64,000 bases of DNA from Paraburkholderia madseniana (GTDB taxonomy: Bacteria; Pseudomonadota; Gammaproteobacteria; Burkholderiales; Burkholderiaceae), in the NCBI RefSeq assembly GCF_009690905.1, contig NZ_VOSW01000008.1, positions 62,001 through 126,000 on the forward strand, given 5' to 3'. Of the stretch, positions 35,119 through 45,303 are shown piece by piece. Every line of letters begins with the position of its first letter. The first letter of the stretch is position 1. The notes beneath the pieces were generated by a model. It saw only the letters and a list, made by a program, of their open reading frames with translations, did no database searches and was not told the origin of the DNA. Position numbers and translations under genes: made by a program.

Positions 35119-35475
35119 CAAAGTGTCGAGCAGAACTGGGTATGGACCGACGGGACGATAGAGATCGCATACGTTCACGAAGCTATGGACCGCCACGCCC
35201 ACAGGGAGACTGGCTGGACCTACTCATATTCAGTAAATGGGCGGAATATGAGGCAAAAAGCACGGCGCTGAACAATGCGTATTTCGTTCATATGTTCTCA
35301 TCCAGGCAGCGCGCCGAAGTTGATGAATACACGCGGCCGGTCGGAAGTCCAGTCTCCGTCTACTACGACCCAACCGAACCGCAAAAATCCGTGCTCGACT
35401 TTCCACTAGATAGTTCTCAGGTGTGGCCGTTGGAGTCACTCACCTTGAGCCTATCGGCTCCGAGTATTGGCACAG
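35119..35475 (+). pseudogene. Frameshifted, truncated DUF3592-like gene remnant
   Basis: In one frame the sequence reads WTDGTIEIAYV...TYSYSVNGR up to about 35254. It then continues in another frame as ALNNAYFVH...RPVGSPVSVYYDPTEPQKSVL. Together these give the core of DUF3592 membrane proteins (WpxtxGxI, YsYxVnG, GspVxVyYdPxxPxxsvL). The switch falls at the A5 run 35255-35259, a likely one-base indel. The N-terminal TM is missing and the 3' end runs into an IS630-type fragment, so the gene is dead. Confidence 0.65.
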
Positions 35476-36180
35476 CCTTGCTGGCTTCATGCTTTAGAAG
35501 GTTGGCGCCGAAATCAAATGCACCGAGGACCGAACGTCTGCGATGAGGCTGCGGCAAGACGCGATGCGGCTCGCCGACTGGCGACCAGCCGCGCTGCACC
35601 GGAGGTGAGGCAGAGAACCCCGACTGGTCGAAGTAGATCAGGCGGCACGCCCCATCGCGAGCCGCCTGCTGCAGCTTTGAGAGCATATCTGTCTTCACCG
35701 CGAACTCCTGCTCATCGCGCTTTTTTTAAGCGAGTAGCGGCCACGTTTGTAGGAGAACCCTTGATGCCTGAGTGCAGCCGACAACGTTTCCAGCCGGCAC
35801 GGCAACGGCTGGCCATGAACTTCCTCAATGCGCAGCGCAATCTGCCTGAGCGTCATCGATTCGGCACGCGCTGCTTCGACGGCCGTGGCGATCAGGGCAT
35901 CAGACAATGCGCGGGGACGCCCGCCTTTATGTCCGCGCAGCAAACCACAGAGGCCATTGTCGTTCCAGGCGTGCGCCCAGTTGTACACCGACTTGTCGCT
36001 CACATCGAGTTCGAGCGCGATCTCATGAACCCGCCGACCGCGGCCGAGCTCCAGCAGACCCAGCCCACGGGTTCGAAAGTCCTCATGTGGATGCTTGAGC
36101 GACAGCTGTTGCAAGGTCTTCTTCTCCGGCTCGGTCAGTTCAACGGCACATTTCATCGGCAGGCACGTCATCAGGATCAC
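35475..36180 (-). pseudogene. Truncated IS630-family transposase
   Basis: From ATG 36156 the frame encodes an HTH segment (VHEIALELDVSDKSVYNWAHAW) and runs to an A7 run (T7 at 35721-35727 on the plus strand). A -1 shift there continues into the DDE domain (RLIYFDQSGFSASPPVQRGW...GAFDFGANLL), the programmed frameshift arrangement common in IS630 elements. The DDE domain stops after its first acidic residue near 35475; the second and third are missing. The element is therefore dead and its far end was lost where it meets the DUF3592 remnant. Upstream transposon end not resolved. Confidence 0.75.
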
Positions 36181-36226
36181 ATTGCCTGTCAGACCCCATA
36201 CTTTGAAATTCGTTTACTCGTCGCAC

Positions 36227-36427
36227 TTATCGCCCCATCGTCAGCGTATGCGCCTTCGCCATTGGCTTGACACGAACCATCTGACCGTCGTCTTTCGCGA
36301 AATAGTGAACCACGTAGTCGACAAACGTCGCAACTTGTACGGAATCGGCGTTGTCAAGCCGACCAATCGCGCACTGTCCCCGCGCCTTGATTTCAGCTTT
36401 TTCGGGCCGCACGTGACAGTCGTCCAT
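36227..36427 (-). CDS. Small hypothetical protein (66 residues)
   Basis: An ATG-start frame 25 bases after the four-TM protein gene encodes MDDCHVRPEKAEIKARGQC..., a protein-like sequence with a VDYVVHYFAKDDGQMVRV core. A GGGG lies just upstream. It appears to be the last gene of the Rep-led minus-strand group, ending beside the IS630 remnant. No family recognised. Confidence 0.5.
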   Translation of the reverse strand: MDDCHVRPEKAEIKARGQCAIGRLDNADSVQVATFVDYVVHYFAKDDGQMVRVKPMAKAHTLTMGR

Positions 36428-36451
36428 CAACCCCTGTCCACTCTGCCCCGC

Positions 36452-37597
36452 CTAGCTGCGAGCATTGCCGAAGCGGCCAACATATAGACGATTCAACCGG
36501 ATAGCTTTGGGTTGTCCGCACTGAAGGAACTGCCGGATCGACGCCAGATTACGCTTCAGACGACCCGCTACAACAGCCTCGTGGATCTTCGCGACGAGTA
36601 AGTCGTCTTCCGACATGGCAGAACCAAGGCTCGCGTCGGTCGCGACCGACTCCCCCTCGGCGATGGTCGCAGCGTGAGTGGCAGTCTGCTCAACACGACC
36701 AACCGGTGTCGCTTTCGGTATGGGCGAGACCGCTTCCTGTTGCGACATAGTCGCATTTCGATCGGACACGACTGCCTTGCGACCGAGCACGACCGCCCCG
36801 AATCCTGCGATATACCAGGCGAAGCAGGCTGTGCCTTCTAGCACGACTACTTGCGCGAAATCCAGCAGCAGATTCAGCCGCGCTTCGCTCGTACCGAGCC
36901 ACTGTGCGACCAGCGAGGTCACGGGATCGGTCCGGCGCGACTCCCCCAGCTCTTCCGCGCGACTGGCCTGGGCGCGCAACCAGTCTTGCTCGGTCTCGCG
37001 ACGCTTCGCCTCATTCGCCTCGGCATTCAACGCTACAAGCTGGGCCGAAAGTGCGGCCTTCCGGGCACGCAAGCCCCGGCAATCGCCTAGGCAGGGACGC
37101 GCGTCAAAATGCGCCAGATCCATACTGACGGCAGCGATGTCCTGCGCGATAGTCGTGAGACTACGACCGGGTGGCACGTCCACGACTGGAGATACAGCGA
37201 CCACCGGAACGGTTTGCGCCCGCTGATCTGCGGCGTGCTGATGCGCAAACGCAAGGACGTCCACCTGGCCCCTCAGTACCACGAACAGAGCGACGAGCCA
37301 CAGAGCGACCAAGGCGATTCGTGCGGACAACGGCACGAATCGCCAGAGCATCGGCGCCAGATGCGCGCAAAGGACTGCCCCAAGGGATACTGCAACGCTC
37401 CAGGCCTGCTCCGGCACTGTACCGGCACGCTGCAGGCCAGCGAACACGGCGATTCCCAGCGAAATGGCGGAGGTCAGCAGCGCCACCGCCAACGCGATCT
37501 TTTGCATTGTGCCCGGCGTAATGACAGCGGATGTATCGGTTGGAGTATCAGGACTACCCGTCGGCCGGTTGAGATTGATGTTACTCATGGTGCTCAT
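36452..37597 (-). CDS. Four-TM membrane protein with C-terminal HTH, copy 2
   Basis: The 381-residue protein is a clear paralogue of the product of 22659-23636. It shares TM segments near 30-55, 65-85 and 90-110, the CAHLAPMLW motif, VPPGRSLTTI, a CLGDCRGLRARKAALSAQL coiled segment, DPVTSLVAQWLGTSEARLNLLL and a final TM, then an acidic linker and a C-terminal helical domain (ASIRQFLQCGQPKAIRLNRLY). It has AAGGA eight bases before the ATG and its start overlaps the stop of a small upstream frame. The shared two-cysteine motif suggests a disulfide or metal site. Function unknown. Confidence 0.72.
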   Translation of the reverse strand: MSTMSNINLNRPTGSPDTPTDTSAVITPGTMQKIALAVALLTSAISLGIAVFAGLQRAGTVPEQAWSVAVSLGAVLCAHLAPMLWRFVPLSARIALVALWLVALFVVLRGQVDVLAFAHQHAADQRAQTVPVVAVSPVVDVPPGRSLTTIAQDIAAVSMDLAHFDARPCLGDCRGLRARKAALSAQLVALNAEANEAKRRETEQDWLRAQASRAEELGESRRTDPVTSLVAQWLGTSEARLNLLLDFAQVVVLEGTACFAWYIAGFGAVVLGRKAVVSDRNATMSQQEAVSPIPKATPVGRVEQTATHAATIAEGESVATDASLGSAMSEDDLLVAKIHEAVVAGRLKRNLASIRQFLQCGQPKAIRLNRLYVGRFGNARS

Positions 37598-37833
37598 CGT
37601 TCTGATCCTTCTCGCGCCGAAAAGGCACGATGAAGACGTGTGGTTGCGCCAAATTGAATCAGCGGTCCATCGGCAGCCAAAAGACTCGATGCTGGCGCCG
37701 TCTCGCGCGAACGACCAACAGCGTCATGAATGTAGGTATGCACGCGAGAGCCTATCTGCATTAGAATGGCCGCCAGGAGCCGATTGCAGCCCTCTGCCGA
37801 CCCTCGATCAGCCGTCGCCCGCGCCAACCGCAT
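37594..37833 (-). CDS. Small coupled hypothetical frame (79 residues)
   Basis: An ATG frame starts 20 bases after the Rep stop and its stop overlaps the start of the four-TM protein gene (ATGA). That spacing suggests translational coupling within a Rep operon. The sequence is arginine/alanine-rich and has no recognisable domain, and no Shine-Dalgarno is seen, so it could equally be an open spacer. Confidence 0.35.
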   Translation of the reverse strand: MRLARATADRGSAEGCNRLLAAILMQIGSRVHTYIHDAVGRSRETAPASSLLAADGPLIQFGATTRLHRAFSAREGSER

Positions 37834-37853
37834 CAAAGCAGTCGCGCGCCCGC

Positions 37854-39032
37854 TTAATCGTCCAGATCCGTGTCAGGGCTCATCGCATCCGTACCTGTGT
37901 TATCGAGCGAATCAGCCAGCGTGATGTCCGCCGGCTCATCATCGAGCTTCGGCTTCTTACTACGTGGACGCCCTATCTTTTTTTTGTCCTTGACCTGACT
38001 GGTGCCGAACAGATGACAGCCATCAAGCCGCGCTTTCAGGAACTGGTCAGCCTTGGCCATGTAGCGGATGTTCGTGCGCAGCGCTTCACGTTTGGCATCG
38101 TCGTCCCAGTTGATCTCGCCCGTGCCAATCCCATGCCCGTACTTCTCATGGAACAACTTGTTGGCGTTGCTGTTCCAGTATCTCCCCTTGCCACCCGTAA
38201 CCTTCACCCAGTATTCGCCGATCTGCTTTGCGATGTGCACGTCCCGGCATGAATCAGCCGAATAGAAGATCAGCATGTGCAAGTGCAACCCCGACTCTTC
38301 GCCTTCCTCGATCTTCCAGATGTAGTCCACTATCCCGCGCAAGAGCTTGTTCGTACGGCAATTGTTAAAGAACTTCTTGCGATGCTGCTGGATTTCCTCC
38401 AGCGTGACGCTGGATCGATGCTTCTCTTCGTAGCCGAAGTGCAGCATCAGCACAAGCTGACGAGACCTGTTCGCGAATACCTGCTGCTCAATCGCCAGCC
38501 CCTTCGCTTCGTTGCGCTCAGCGTTGCGTCTACGTACCCGAAGTTGCTCACGGAACTTTGACGACCCGACGATCTCAGCAACCTTTGCGAGCACGTCATT
38601 GAACAGTTGCAAGGGCGTCTTTCCCGTACCGGGATCAGGCAAGTTTCCCCGAAAAGGGAAAAAGCTTGGATGCAACTCGAGCGCCGCAAATGCTTCGCAT
38701 AGCGCCTCCACATGCGGACTGAAAACGTAACGCTCGGCGAAAGCGTAAAGTTCGAAGAACACCATCACGTCGGAAAAGTACCGTTTGCCCAAGGACGTTG
38801 CTATTGGTACCAGCCTATTCTTGCCGTCACGTTCCCACGTGAAGCCCACTCCACCCTTGCTGAACTCGATCTCACGTACCAGAGCTTCCATATCAGCCAG
38901 CAGTGGACCCATCAAATCAAAATCACGGTGTATTTCAACACCCTCCTTGCCTTCGATCTCTTTTCCTTCAGTATTCTTTATCAAATCGCTGTATTTGTAG
39001 ATCTTGCTGAAATCATCTTCTTCGTAAGACAT
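37854..39032 (-). CDS. Inovirus Gp2/YagK-YfjJ-like HUH replication protein
   Basis: The 392-residue protein has a central GLHLHMLIFYS (His-hydrophobic-His motif near 245-250) and a later NIRYMAKADQFL with a conserved Tyr/Lys, the arrangement of the inovirus Gp2/YagK-YfjJ family of rolling-circle-type HUH proteins. A basic RPRSKKPK segment and an acidic tail follow. It probably nicks an origin to start replication or mobilisation of the element. Upstream lies a 1.6-kb AT-rich region with repeats that could hold that origin. Codon use and GC appear lower than in neighbours, suggesting foreign origin. Confidence 0.75.
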   Translation of the reverse strand: MSYEEDDFSKIYKYSDLIKNTEGKEIEGKEGVEIHRDFDLMGPLLADMEALVREIEFSKGGVGFTWERDGKNRLVPIATSLGKRYFSDVMVFFELYAFAERYVFSPHVEALCEAFAALELHPSFFPFRGNLPDPGTGKTPLQLFNDVLAKVAEIVGSSKFREQLRVRRRNAERNEAKGLAIEQQVFANRSRQLVLMLHFGYEEKHRSSVTLEEIQQHRKKFFNNCRTNKLLRGIVDYIWKIEEGEESGLHLHMLIFYSADSCRDVHIAKQIGEYWVKVTGGKGRYWNSNANKLFHEKYGHGIGTGEINWDDDAKREALRTNIRYMAKADQFLKARLDGCHLFGTSQVKDKKKIGRPRSKKPKLDDEPADITLADSLDNTGTDAMSPDTDLDD

Positions 39033-40640
39033 AACTGATCACCTGTCCAGGCTAGTGCAGAGAGCGCATCCGGGTGCTGCTCTCTGCTGGTTTTGTTCGA
39101 TTAGTTCGGGGCAAGTGCATCACCTGTACAACGTCACTACTGATCCTCTTTCATCATTGGAATTACTACGTGGAACAACGCATCTGCTTCGCGAAAGAAA
39201 GGAGTAGTTGAACAATAACAAACCAATCTCTTTTTCGTGAATCAACATTCACCAATGACACGAAGCATCCACACCAAAACATCAACCACAACACTCATTC
39301 AATGAAAATACTTACATCATCAATTCATCCATTCTTATATCGCTTATTTCTTATACCCCTCCCTCTCATAGTCTCCATAGTCCATTATTGCCTCTCTCCT
39401 TTCTTAATTTCATAGCCATCAATCTTCTTTTCATTATCTGCTCACCTGTTATTTGCCCCTTATTTATCCCTCCTTTCTCTTATTACATAAGACCCATAAA
39501 TCCCATCTCTCAACATCTAAGCGATTCGCGCAATCCCGTCGATTCGAAGTACGGACCACATGGCAGATTCACTCTCCTTCTTCATATACATACTTATGAC
39601 CGGATAAATAGTCGATATAAGTCCTGCCGACCACCAAGATAACTTGGTTCGGTCAGCATCCGAAAAGTGTCCCCACTGGTGTGCCAGATGTGGGATGAAA
39701 CCCCGTAATTGTCGTAGATTGTGTTTATCGATCTAACTTGTGTACATTCGACACACCTTGTGTCGACTTTCTCCTCTCCAATTGTGCTCTGATGCTGATC
39801 CGGGAGCCCTTATGTCGTCACGACGTTTGTCAGCCCGGTACATTGCACTGCTACGTCAAACCTCTCTTTTGCATCTAATCGTTTCGTTGTCCAATTGCTC
39901 TACTACCGAAGAGCTACACGCCCATTGCCGCAACTCGGGCAACCTGCTATAGCAGATTTTTCAATGTCACATTGAATTGAAAACTGTTTCAACTCAGCCC
40001 CCTATAGAAACTCCATATCACCGATACGAATTTATCCCGGATTGCGCAAAACCTCGGTCAAATTTTACCCATCCAGTTAAGCATTCTAAATTGACACCCT
40101 CTCCCCAGCGATTAAGATCCGGCTAGAAAAAATCATGAAAAATACTCCGACTGCCAACGCACTATAGAGAAATAACGGTGATGATCAAGAGCATGAGAAA
40201 AGCGTTATGCCACGACCTCCATCTCAATCAATCTCAATCCTTCTCAATCCTTCTCAATCCTTCTCAATCCTTCTCAATCCGGCTAATATATTTTTCCGGC
40301 TTGCGAAAATAGAACAGCGTACGAAGGCAGATGTCGGAAATCTAGAAAACCAAAAAAAGCCGGAGCGCAATCCGCTAGCTTTTGGGTAAATAGATTGAGC
40401 GTTGTGGTTTCTGCGTGGAAAGGAGCTGCGTTAGGCTGAGCTGCGGAAGCATCATGCCAACGTCAATGAAAGCATGTTGTCTTTGGCCTTGCCGGTGTGC
40501 CACCTCTGCCCATCGATGCCCTGCGCCGCAATAATTGTTCTGTACGACAGACACATTGGCTGATGCCGGACAAACATCTCAGTATGGATTTGCTGATAGC
40601 CTGACGCCGAGACTCCGGGTTCAGGTGCGGTGCCCCGTGC
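39033..40640. other. 1.6-kb AT-rich non-coding region, candidate origin
   Basis: This is the longest gene-free stretch in the window and visibly AT- and pyrimidine-rich between 39200 and 39520, unlike the GC-rich flanks. It contains an 8-bp-arm hairpin (TCGACACA/TGTGTCGA at 39747-39765) and the decamer array at 40221-40280. Short open frames (39388-39642, 40207-40389) look like low-complexity chance frames. Position directly upstream of a Rep gene suggests an origin or long regulatory leader. Confidence 0.5.
40221..40280. repeat. Six tandem decamers (iteron-like)
   Basis: Six contiguous 10-bp units of consensus WTCTCAATCM, the last four identical (TTCTCAATCC). They lie in the AT-rich region between the HTH gene and the rep-like gene. 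Tandem decamers beside a Rep gene resemble iterons, but simple slippage is an alternative. Confidence 0.85.
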
Positions 40641-40844
40641 TTAACGGCCGATCAACTGCTCGAGCGCGTCGGCAGGCCAGAGCAAACGGCGGTTCGGTAA
40701 CTTGACAGGACGCACACCGTGGTAGCTGCCGGTCTGGCTATAACGCTTGCGGATCGAGTCAGGCAGGCAGGAGATCGCGGTCGCGAATTCTTCCGTCGTC
40801 AGGCGACGACCGTCAACAGCGAATGCCGGAGTTTGGGAATTCAT
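40641..40844 (-). CDS. AlpA-like small HTH protein
   Basis: The 67-residue product has the layout of small MerR/AlpA-type HTH proteins: LTTEEFATAISCLPDSIRKRYSQTG (recognition helix area) then VRPVKLPNRRLLWPADALEQLIG, the usual wing-like LPNRRLLWP segment. These act as excisionase-like or regulatory factors on integrative elements. GGAG is seven bases before ATG 40844. It lies upstream of the AT-rich region and the rep gene, in the same orientation. Confidence 0.75.
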   Translation of the reverse strand: MNSQTPAFAVDGRRLTTEEFATAISCLPDSIRKRYSQTGSYHGVRPVKLPNRRLLWPADALEQLIGR

Positions 40845-41093
40845 AATCAGCTCCAAGAGATCGAAACAATAGGGTTTCGCGCTGCATCAAGCCGAAACTG
40901 ACGATCGATATCAATTGATCCCAGTCGCTACGACTCTACGCAAATCGCTTGGGGCAGAGACTACTGACGGCGAGACAGTCCGTCGACTGATAGTGTTTTA
41001 TCGTGCGCAACGTGGAATATCGTGCTCTATCGTGCGCACCGCGGCATATCGTGATCAAAGGGGACGTCCGGCGGCGAGCAAGCGCATTAGCCA

Positions 41094-42107
41094 TCAAGGC
41101 GCACGGGACCTACGGCGTGCCAGGAATTCGCCCAGCGCATGTCGGGTAAATGGGTGTGGCGTTGGACGACCCTCTTTCAAGTACACCACCTGTCCGTTTT
41201 CAACGCCGCAAAGCGGGTAGAAATCCTTCGGGCAATCAGACGCCAGTTTTGCCAATTGGGTATAGACCGCTCCGACGTCGTAGCGGTCTGGACCAGCGAG
41301 ATCTTGAGCATGCAGAATCGCCTTTTCAATCTCAGACCTTCTCCCCCGGCGCGCCGTCTTGTGCACCAAATTTTCCTGCACTGATGGCGCGACGGGCGAA
41401 ATGGTTGCATCTCGCAATTGCCCCTCAGTCTGGGCGCTGATTGGCTGCGCAGGGCGCGTGGCGTTTGGGTCAGTTGCGCGATCTGAATCCGGATGCTCGA
41501 CTGACGTCAGCGAATGAGAAATGCCCGAGCTGTCAAGGAACGCAACGATGTCGGCAAAATCGAATCCGATCTCCTCGACAAGCTGGGAATATCGCGTATT
41601 GTTAACCGGCTGCTGCGGACACTCTCTCGCGTAATCAGCCGTTGTAGGCCCAAGATTGCGCCATCGCCCCCCAGAGCTAATCATACGAAGCCCGCCACCG
41701 TTCAGACTAGGGACTTGAGACGGAGCATCCACCTCTATCCTACGGATATGAAAATTCTTGTCGAATTCTTCCCACTGCCAATACCACTTGGCCTCTTCAA
41801 ATAAAAACGTGATGCCGTCCTCTCGCGCGGCATCACTCCGAAGTGGATATCCGGTGCCGCGTCGATAATCTAGCCATCGTGGGTGCAATGGATCGTCCGT
41901 GTTGTCCAGACAACAATGCAGTAATGATGCGGCTCCGCTGTAGCGAACAGCATTTTCACAAGGATTTCGCAGCGAGTCAGGATCATCTGGCGTCACCAGT
42001 CTCCCCCCATCTGGCGTCGCTAGCCTCACCCAATCTGGAAGCTCCGTATGACTGGCAATCGCGCACAAGACACGATCTAACGAAATAAACTTCATGCGCC
42101 GATGCAC
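41094..42107 (-). CDS. Hypothetical protein (337 residues)
   Basis: No family is recognised. The N-terminal half has tryptophan-rich segments (WVRLATPDGG, WLDYRRGTGYPL, KWYWQWEEFD) and the middle is a polar linker; the C-terminal ~90 residues (GRRSEIEKAILHAQDLAG...VYTQLAKLASDCPKDFYPLCGVENGQVVYL) look like a helical DNA-binding or primase-type accessory domain, but this is only an impression. GTG 42107 has GGAG eight bases upstream and is preferred over ATG 42095. Probably the distal gene of the element. Confidence 0.65.
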   Translation of the reverse strand: MHRRMKFISLDRVLCAIASHTELPDWVRLATPDGGRLVTPDDPDSLRNPCENAVRYSGAASLLHCCLDNTDDPLHPRWLDYRRGTGYPLRSDAAREDGITFLFEEAKWYWQWEEFDKNFHIRRIEVDAPSQVPSLNGGGLRMISSGGRWRNLGPTTADYARECPQQPVNNTRYSQLVEEIGFDFADIVAFLDSSGISHSLTSVEHPDSDRATDPNATRPAQPISAQTEGQLRDATISPVAPSVQENLVHKTARRGRRSEIEKAILHAQDLAGPDRYDVGAVYTQLAKLASDCPKDFYPLCGVENGQVVYLKEGRPTPHPFTRHALGEFLARRRSRAP

Positions 42108-42633
42108 AATTCTTGCTCCGAGAAAGCACTAGGTTCGACCACTTCGAGCTCAGGATGCTCTTTGACGGGACGCTGGGCAGTCACGTTCGGTCATCGCTGA
42201 AACTGACGCCTGCTTGCTCCAGGATCCAAGCTTCGATTTTATCGTGCCACATGCAAGCAGGCCGCGCGGACAGCCAGTGATTCCGTGAATGGAGTGGGGG
42301 AGACAAACCCGAAAATCTACCTCGGCCTGCCCCCGCGAGCAGAGGTCGCTCGGGGTGGTTACCTTGTGCATCCATGAATTCGATAGTGACGACTCCAAGC
42401 GGCTCCGCCCAACACACTTGAGCACCGAATGAGTTGCTGCAGAGCAGCCGTCACCTATCTCGTTGCATTGGGTTCAGGTGAAGCGCAGGCGGTGCACTGC
42501 GCGCTGAACCGATCTGACTGATTGGCTAGAGGAGCAAAGCGACCAACGCGTGCCGGGCTCACCGCATGGAACGAAATGGATCAAAGTTGACCAAATCCTG
42601 TTACACAGCGGTTACACGGACTGCATAAACAGA
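42108..42633. other. Island edge without a clear gene
   Basis: About 525 bases between the hypothetical gene and the tRNA terminator. Two overlapping minus-strand frames (42150-42425 and 42181-42417) are open, but neither has a family resemblance or good start. No integrase or duplicate of the tRNA end was found here. Confidence 0.4.
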
Positions 42634-42666
42634 AAAGGGTTACAGGCAAATCACCTGTAACCCTTT
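42634..42666 (-). terminator. Terminator downstream of tRNA-Ala
   Basis: Thirteen-base arms at 42634-42646 and 42654-42666 are exact complements with a 7-base loop; on the minus strand the stem is followed by TTTTCTGTTT. It lies nine bases past the tRNA 3' end. Confidence 0.85.
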
Positions 42667-42674
42667 GATATTCT

Positions 42675-42750
<76 letters not shown>

Positions 42751-42838
42751 AACGTGCAAACAATTCTAGCACAGGCATTTTGCGTTTTGCCAAGCCCCCG
42801 CGGCGGTAAAACCCGGAGGCAAAACGGGCGGCAAAACA

Positions 42839-43189
42839 TCACTTCGACGGCGCCCCAGCCAGCACCCAATCCACTACCGTGCGGATGTCCGCATCGCTCA
42901 TCGATTGATGCGCCGGCATCGGAATCATCCCCCATACACCGGAGCCGCCGTCCTTCACCTTGCGCGACAATTTTGCCGGCGCTTGCGCATCGCCCTTGTA
43001 CTTCGTAGCGATCTGCTGGAACGACGGACCGACCAGTTTTCGGTCTACCGCGTGACATCCCATGCAGGCATTCGAGTTAGCAACGATCTGACCACGCGGT
43101 GCATCGGCCGCACGCGCTGAAGAGGCAAAAGCACCGGCCAACGCGCTAGCCGTCAACATCGCGACAACGAAAGCAACGCCCCGCTTCAT
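42839..43189 (-). CDS. Class I cytochrome c (c551/c552-like)
   Basis: The 116-residue protein has a cleaved signal peptide (to about Ala27), the heme motif C42-M-G-C45-H46 and an axial-Met region MIPMPAH near 88-94, the layout of small soluble c551-type cytochromes. It acts as a periplasmic electron carrier. Its start overlaps the stop of the BON lipoprotein gene, so the two are co-transcribed. Confidence 0.92.
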   Translation of the reverse strand: MKRGVAFVVAMLTASALAGAFASSARAADAPRGQIVANSNACMGCHAVDRKLVGPSFQQIATKYKGDAQAPAKLSRKVKDGGSGVWGMIPMPAHQSMSDADIRTVVDWVLAGAPSK

Positions 43190-43980
43190 GGCGTCGTCGC
43201 CTTCGGATTACCCGGATGCACCGCGTTCGAATTGCTGACCGGCGCCGGCGCCTGCTGATCGAGCGGACGCGAACTCACCGATGAATCGGGGATCGCACCG
43301 ACAGTCGGCGCACTCGCGTCCGGCTGCGAAGCGGCAACCGGTGCGGTCGCCGCCGCAGCGGCAGCAGCCGCCGCTTCCTGCGGCTGAATGTACTGGAACA
43401 CCTTCACGACCTGCGTGACACCCGGCACGCGGCTCGCGACGTCGGCGCCGCGATTGCCTTCGTCCATCGTGACAAGCCCCATCAGATACAGCGAGCCGCG
43501 CTCGGCCACGACCTTGAAGTTGTTCGCCGAAATGTTCTTCTCGGCGATCAGCGCGGTCTTCACACGCGTTTCCAGGTACGTATCATTGGTGCGCGACGAG
43601 AACGAGCTGGCCGGCATGATCGCCAGTTCGTTGACGATCGTGTTGACGTTGTTCAAGCCACGCACGATGCTCTCCGCGCGTTGCTTCGAGACGTCACCCG
43701 CCACTTCGCCGGTCAGCAGCACGCGGCGGTTGAACACCGTCACATTGACGTGCGCGTTGTCAGGCAAGTTCTGGCTGATCTGCGACATCGCCTTCACCTG
43801 CAACTCGCGATCCTCGGTCTGCGCGCCGAGCGTGCGCCGGTCGGTCGCCACCAGCGCGCCGCCGCCCGCCGCGCCGGCAACGGCGAGAAAGCAACCCTGC
43901 AACGTCGCGGACAGTCCCGCGGCGAACCCGACCACCAGCACGGTTCTCACCAGTGTCTTCTTGACGCGGAATACGCTCAT
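43186..43980 (-). CDS. BON-domain lipoprotein (DolP/OsmY-like)
   Basis: This 264-residue protein has a lipobox LQGC (Cys30) and two BON domains (about 58-118 and 125-190; VTVFNRRVLLTGEV and VVAERGSLYLMGLV are the typical strands), then a Pro/Ala-rich tail. BON lipoproteins of this kind help outer-membrane integrity. GGAGAGC precedes ATG 43980. It follows the diaA-like gene, as dolP follows diaA in Enterobacteria. Confidence 0.88.
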   Translation of the reverse strand: MSVFRVKKTLVRTVLVVGFAAGLSATLQGCFLAVAGAAGGGALVATDRRTLGAQTEDRELQVKAMSQISQNLPDNAHVNVTVFNRRVLLTGEVAGDVSKQRAESIVRGLNNVNTIVNELAIMPASSFSSRTNDTYLETRVKTALIAEKNISANNFKVVAERGSLYLMGLVTMDEGNRGADVASRVPGVTQVVKVFQYIQPQEAAAAAAAAATAPVAASQPDASAPTVGAIPDSSVSSRPLDQQAPAPVSNSNAVHPGNPKATTP

Positions 43981-44006
43981 CAACTAGCTCTCCTTCGGAA
44001 TCAATC

Positions 44007-44726
<720 letters not shown>

Positions 44727-44822
44727 CTACCTCGTCGCTGCTTTCTATACGCCGGTGTGGTTCACGAGGCCCGCACGCGAGCGCAAGTTTATCGCACTCA
44801 CGCCTGTTCTCCCCGCACTGCA

Positions 44823-45227
44823 TCAGACTTCGTCGGCGCGAAACGCATCGCGCAGCCACACGAGCCGGCCCGCTTCGAACGCAATCACGTCGAAACGGCA
44901 CGCGGGCTCATCATGCGAACGTCTGCTGCGGGTTGCCAGGTAATACCGCGCGGCTCGCACGATCCGCTGCTTCTTTTGCCAGCCGATGCTCGCTGCCGCG
45001 CCGCCATACTGCTGTTGCGCACGCGCGCGAACTTCGACGAACACCAGCGCGCCGTCACGGTCGCGCATCACCAGATCGATCTCACCGCCCCGGCACAGCA
45101 CATTGCGCGCAACGAAACGCAAACGCTGCCGCTGCAAAAACTCCATCGCACGCGCCTCGAAAGCCGCGCCGACGAGTTTGGACCCGGTTGGTCTCGAAAA
45201 GTTGTGGCGGTCGGCCCGCGCACTCAC
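44823..45227 (-). CDS. yraN: UPF0102 (YraN) family protein
   Basis: The 134-residue protein has the YraN core: [29 protein letters not shown] (Glu-Asp nuclease-like pair), [10 protein letters not shown] and RFDVIAFE, a restriction-endonuclease-like fold of unknown substrate. GTG 45227 has a GGAGG four bases upstream and is preferred over the longer frame to 45266, which would enter the promoter of the divergent rsmI. Conserved neighbour of rsmI and diaA. Confidence 0.87.
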   Translation of the reverse strand: MSARADRHNFSRPTGSKLVGAAFEARAMEFLQRQRLRFVARNVLCRGGEIDLVMRDRDGALVFVEVRARAQQQYGGAAASIGWQKKQRIVRAARYYLATRSRRSHDEPACRFDVIAFEAGRLVWLRDAFRADEV

Positions 45228-45303
45228 CTGCCCTCCATCCGGTTCACGCACCGCTGCGTGGCACAATGGCGGCCTCGTTCTGTCTGTCTACGTCTTCTGT
45301 CTC

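Noticed and set aside
35467..36270. Plus-strand 267-codon frame over the IS630 fragment
   Set aside because: Antisense to transposase sequence with typical IS630 motifs.
37109..37633. Plus-strand frame over the four-TM protein copy 2
   Set aside because: Arginine/glutamine-rich shadow; the minus-strand protein has a paralogue.
40221..40280. CRISPR array
   Set aside because: Decamers are contiguous without unique spacers and no cas gene is near.
42150..42425. 91-codon minus-strand frame near the island edge
   Set aside because: No start signal, no family look, and a second overlapping frame is equally open.
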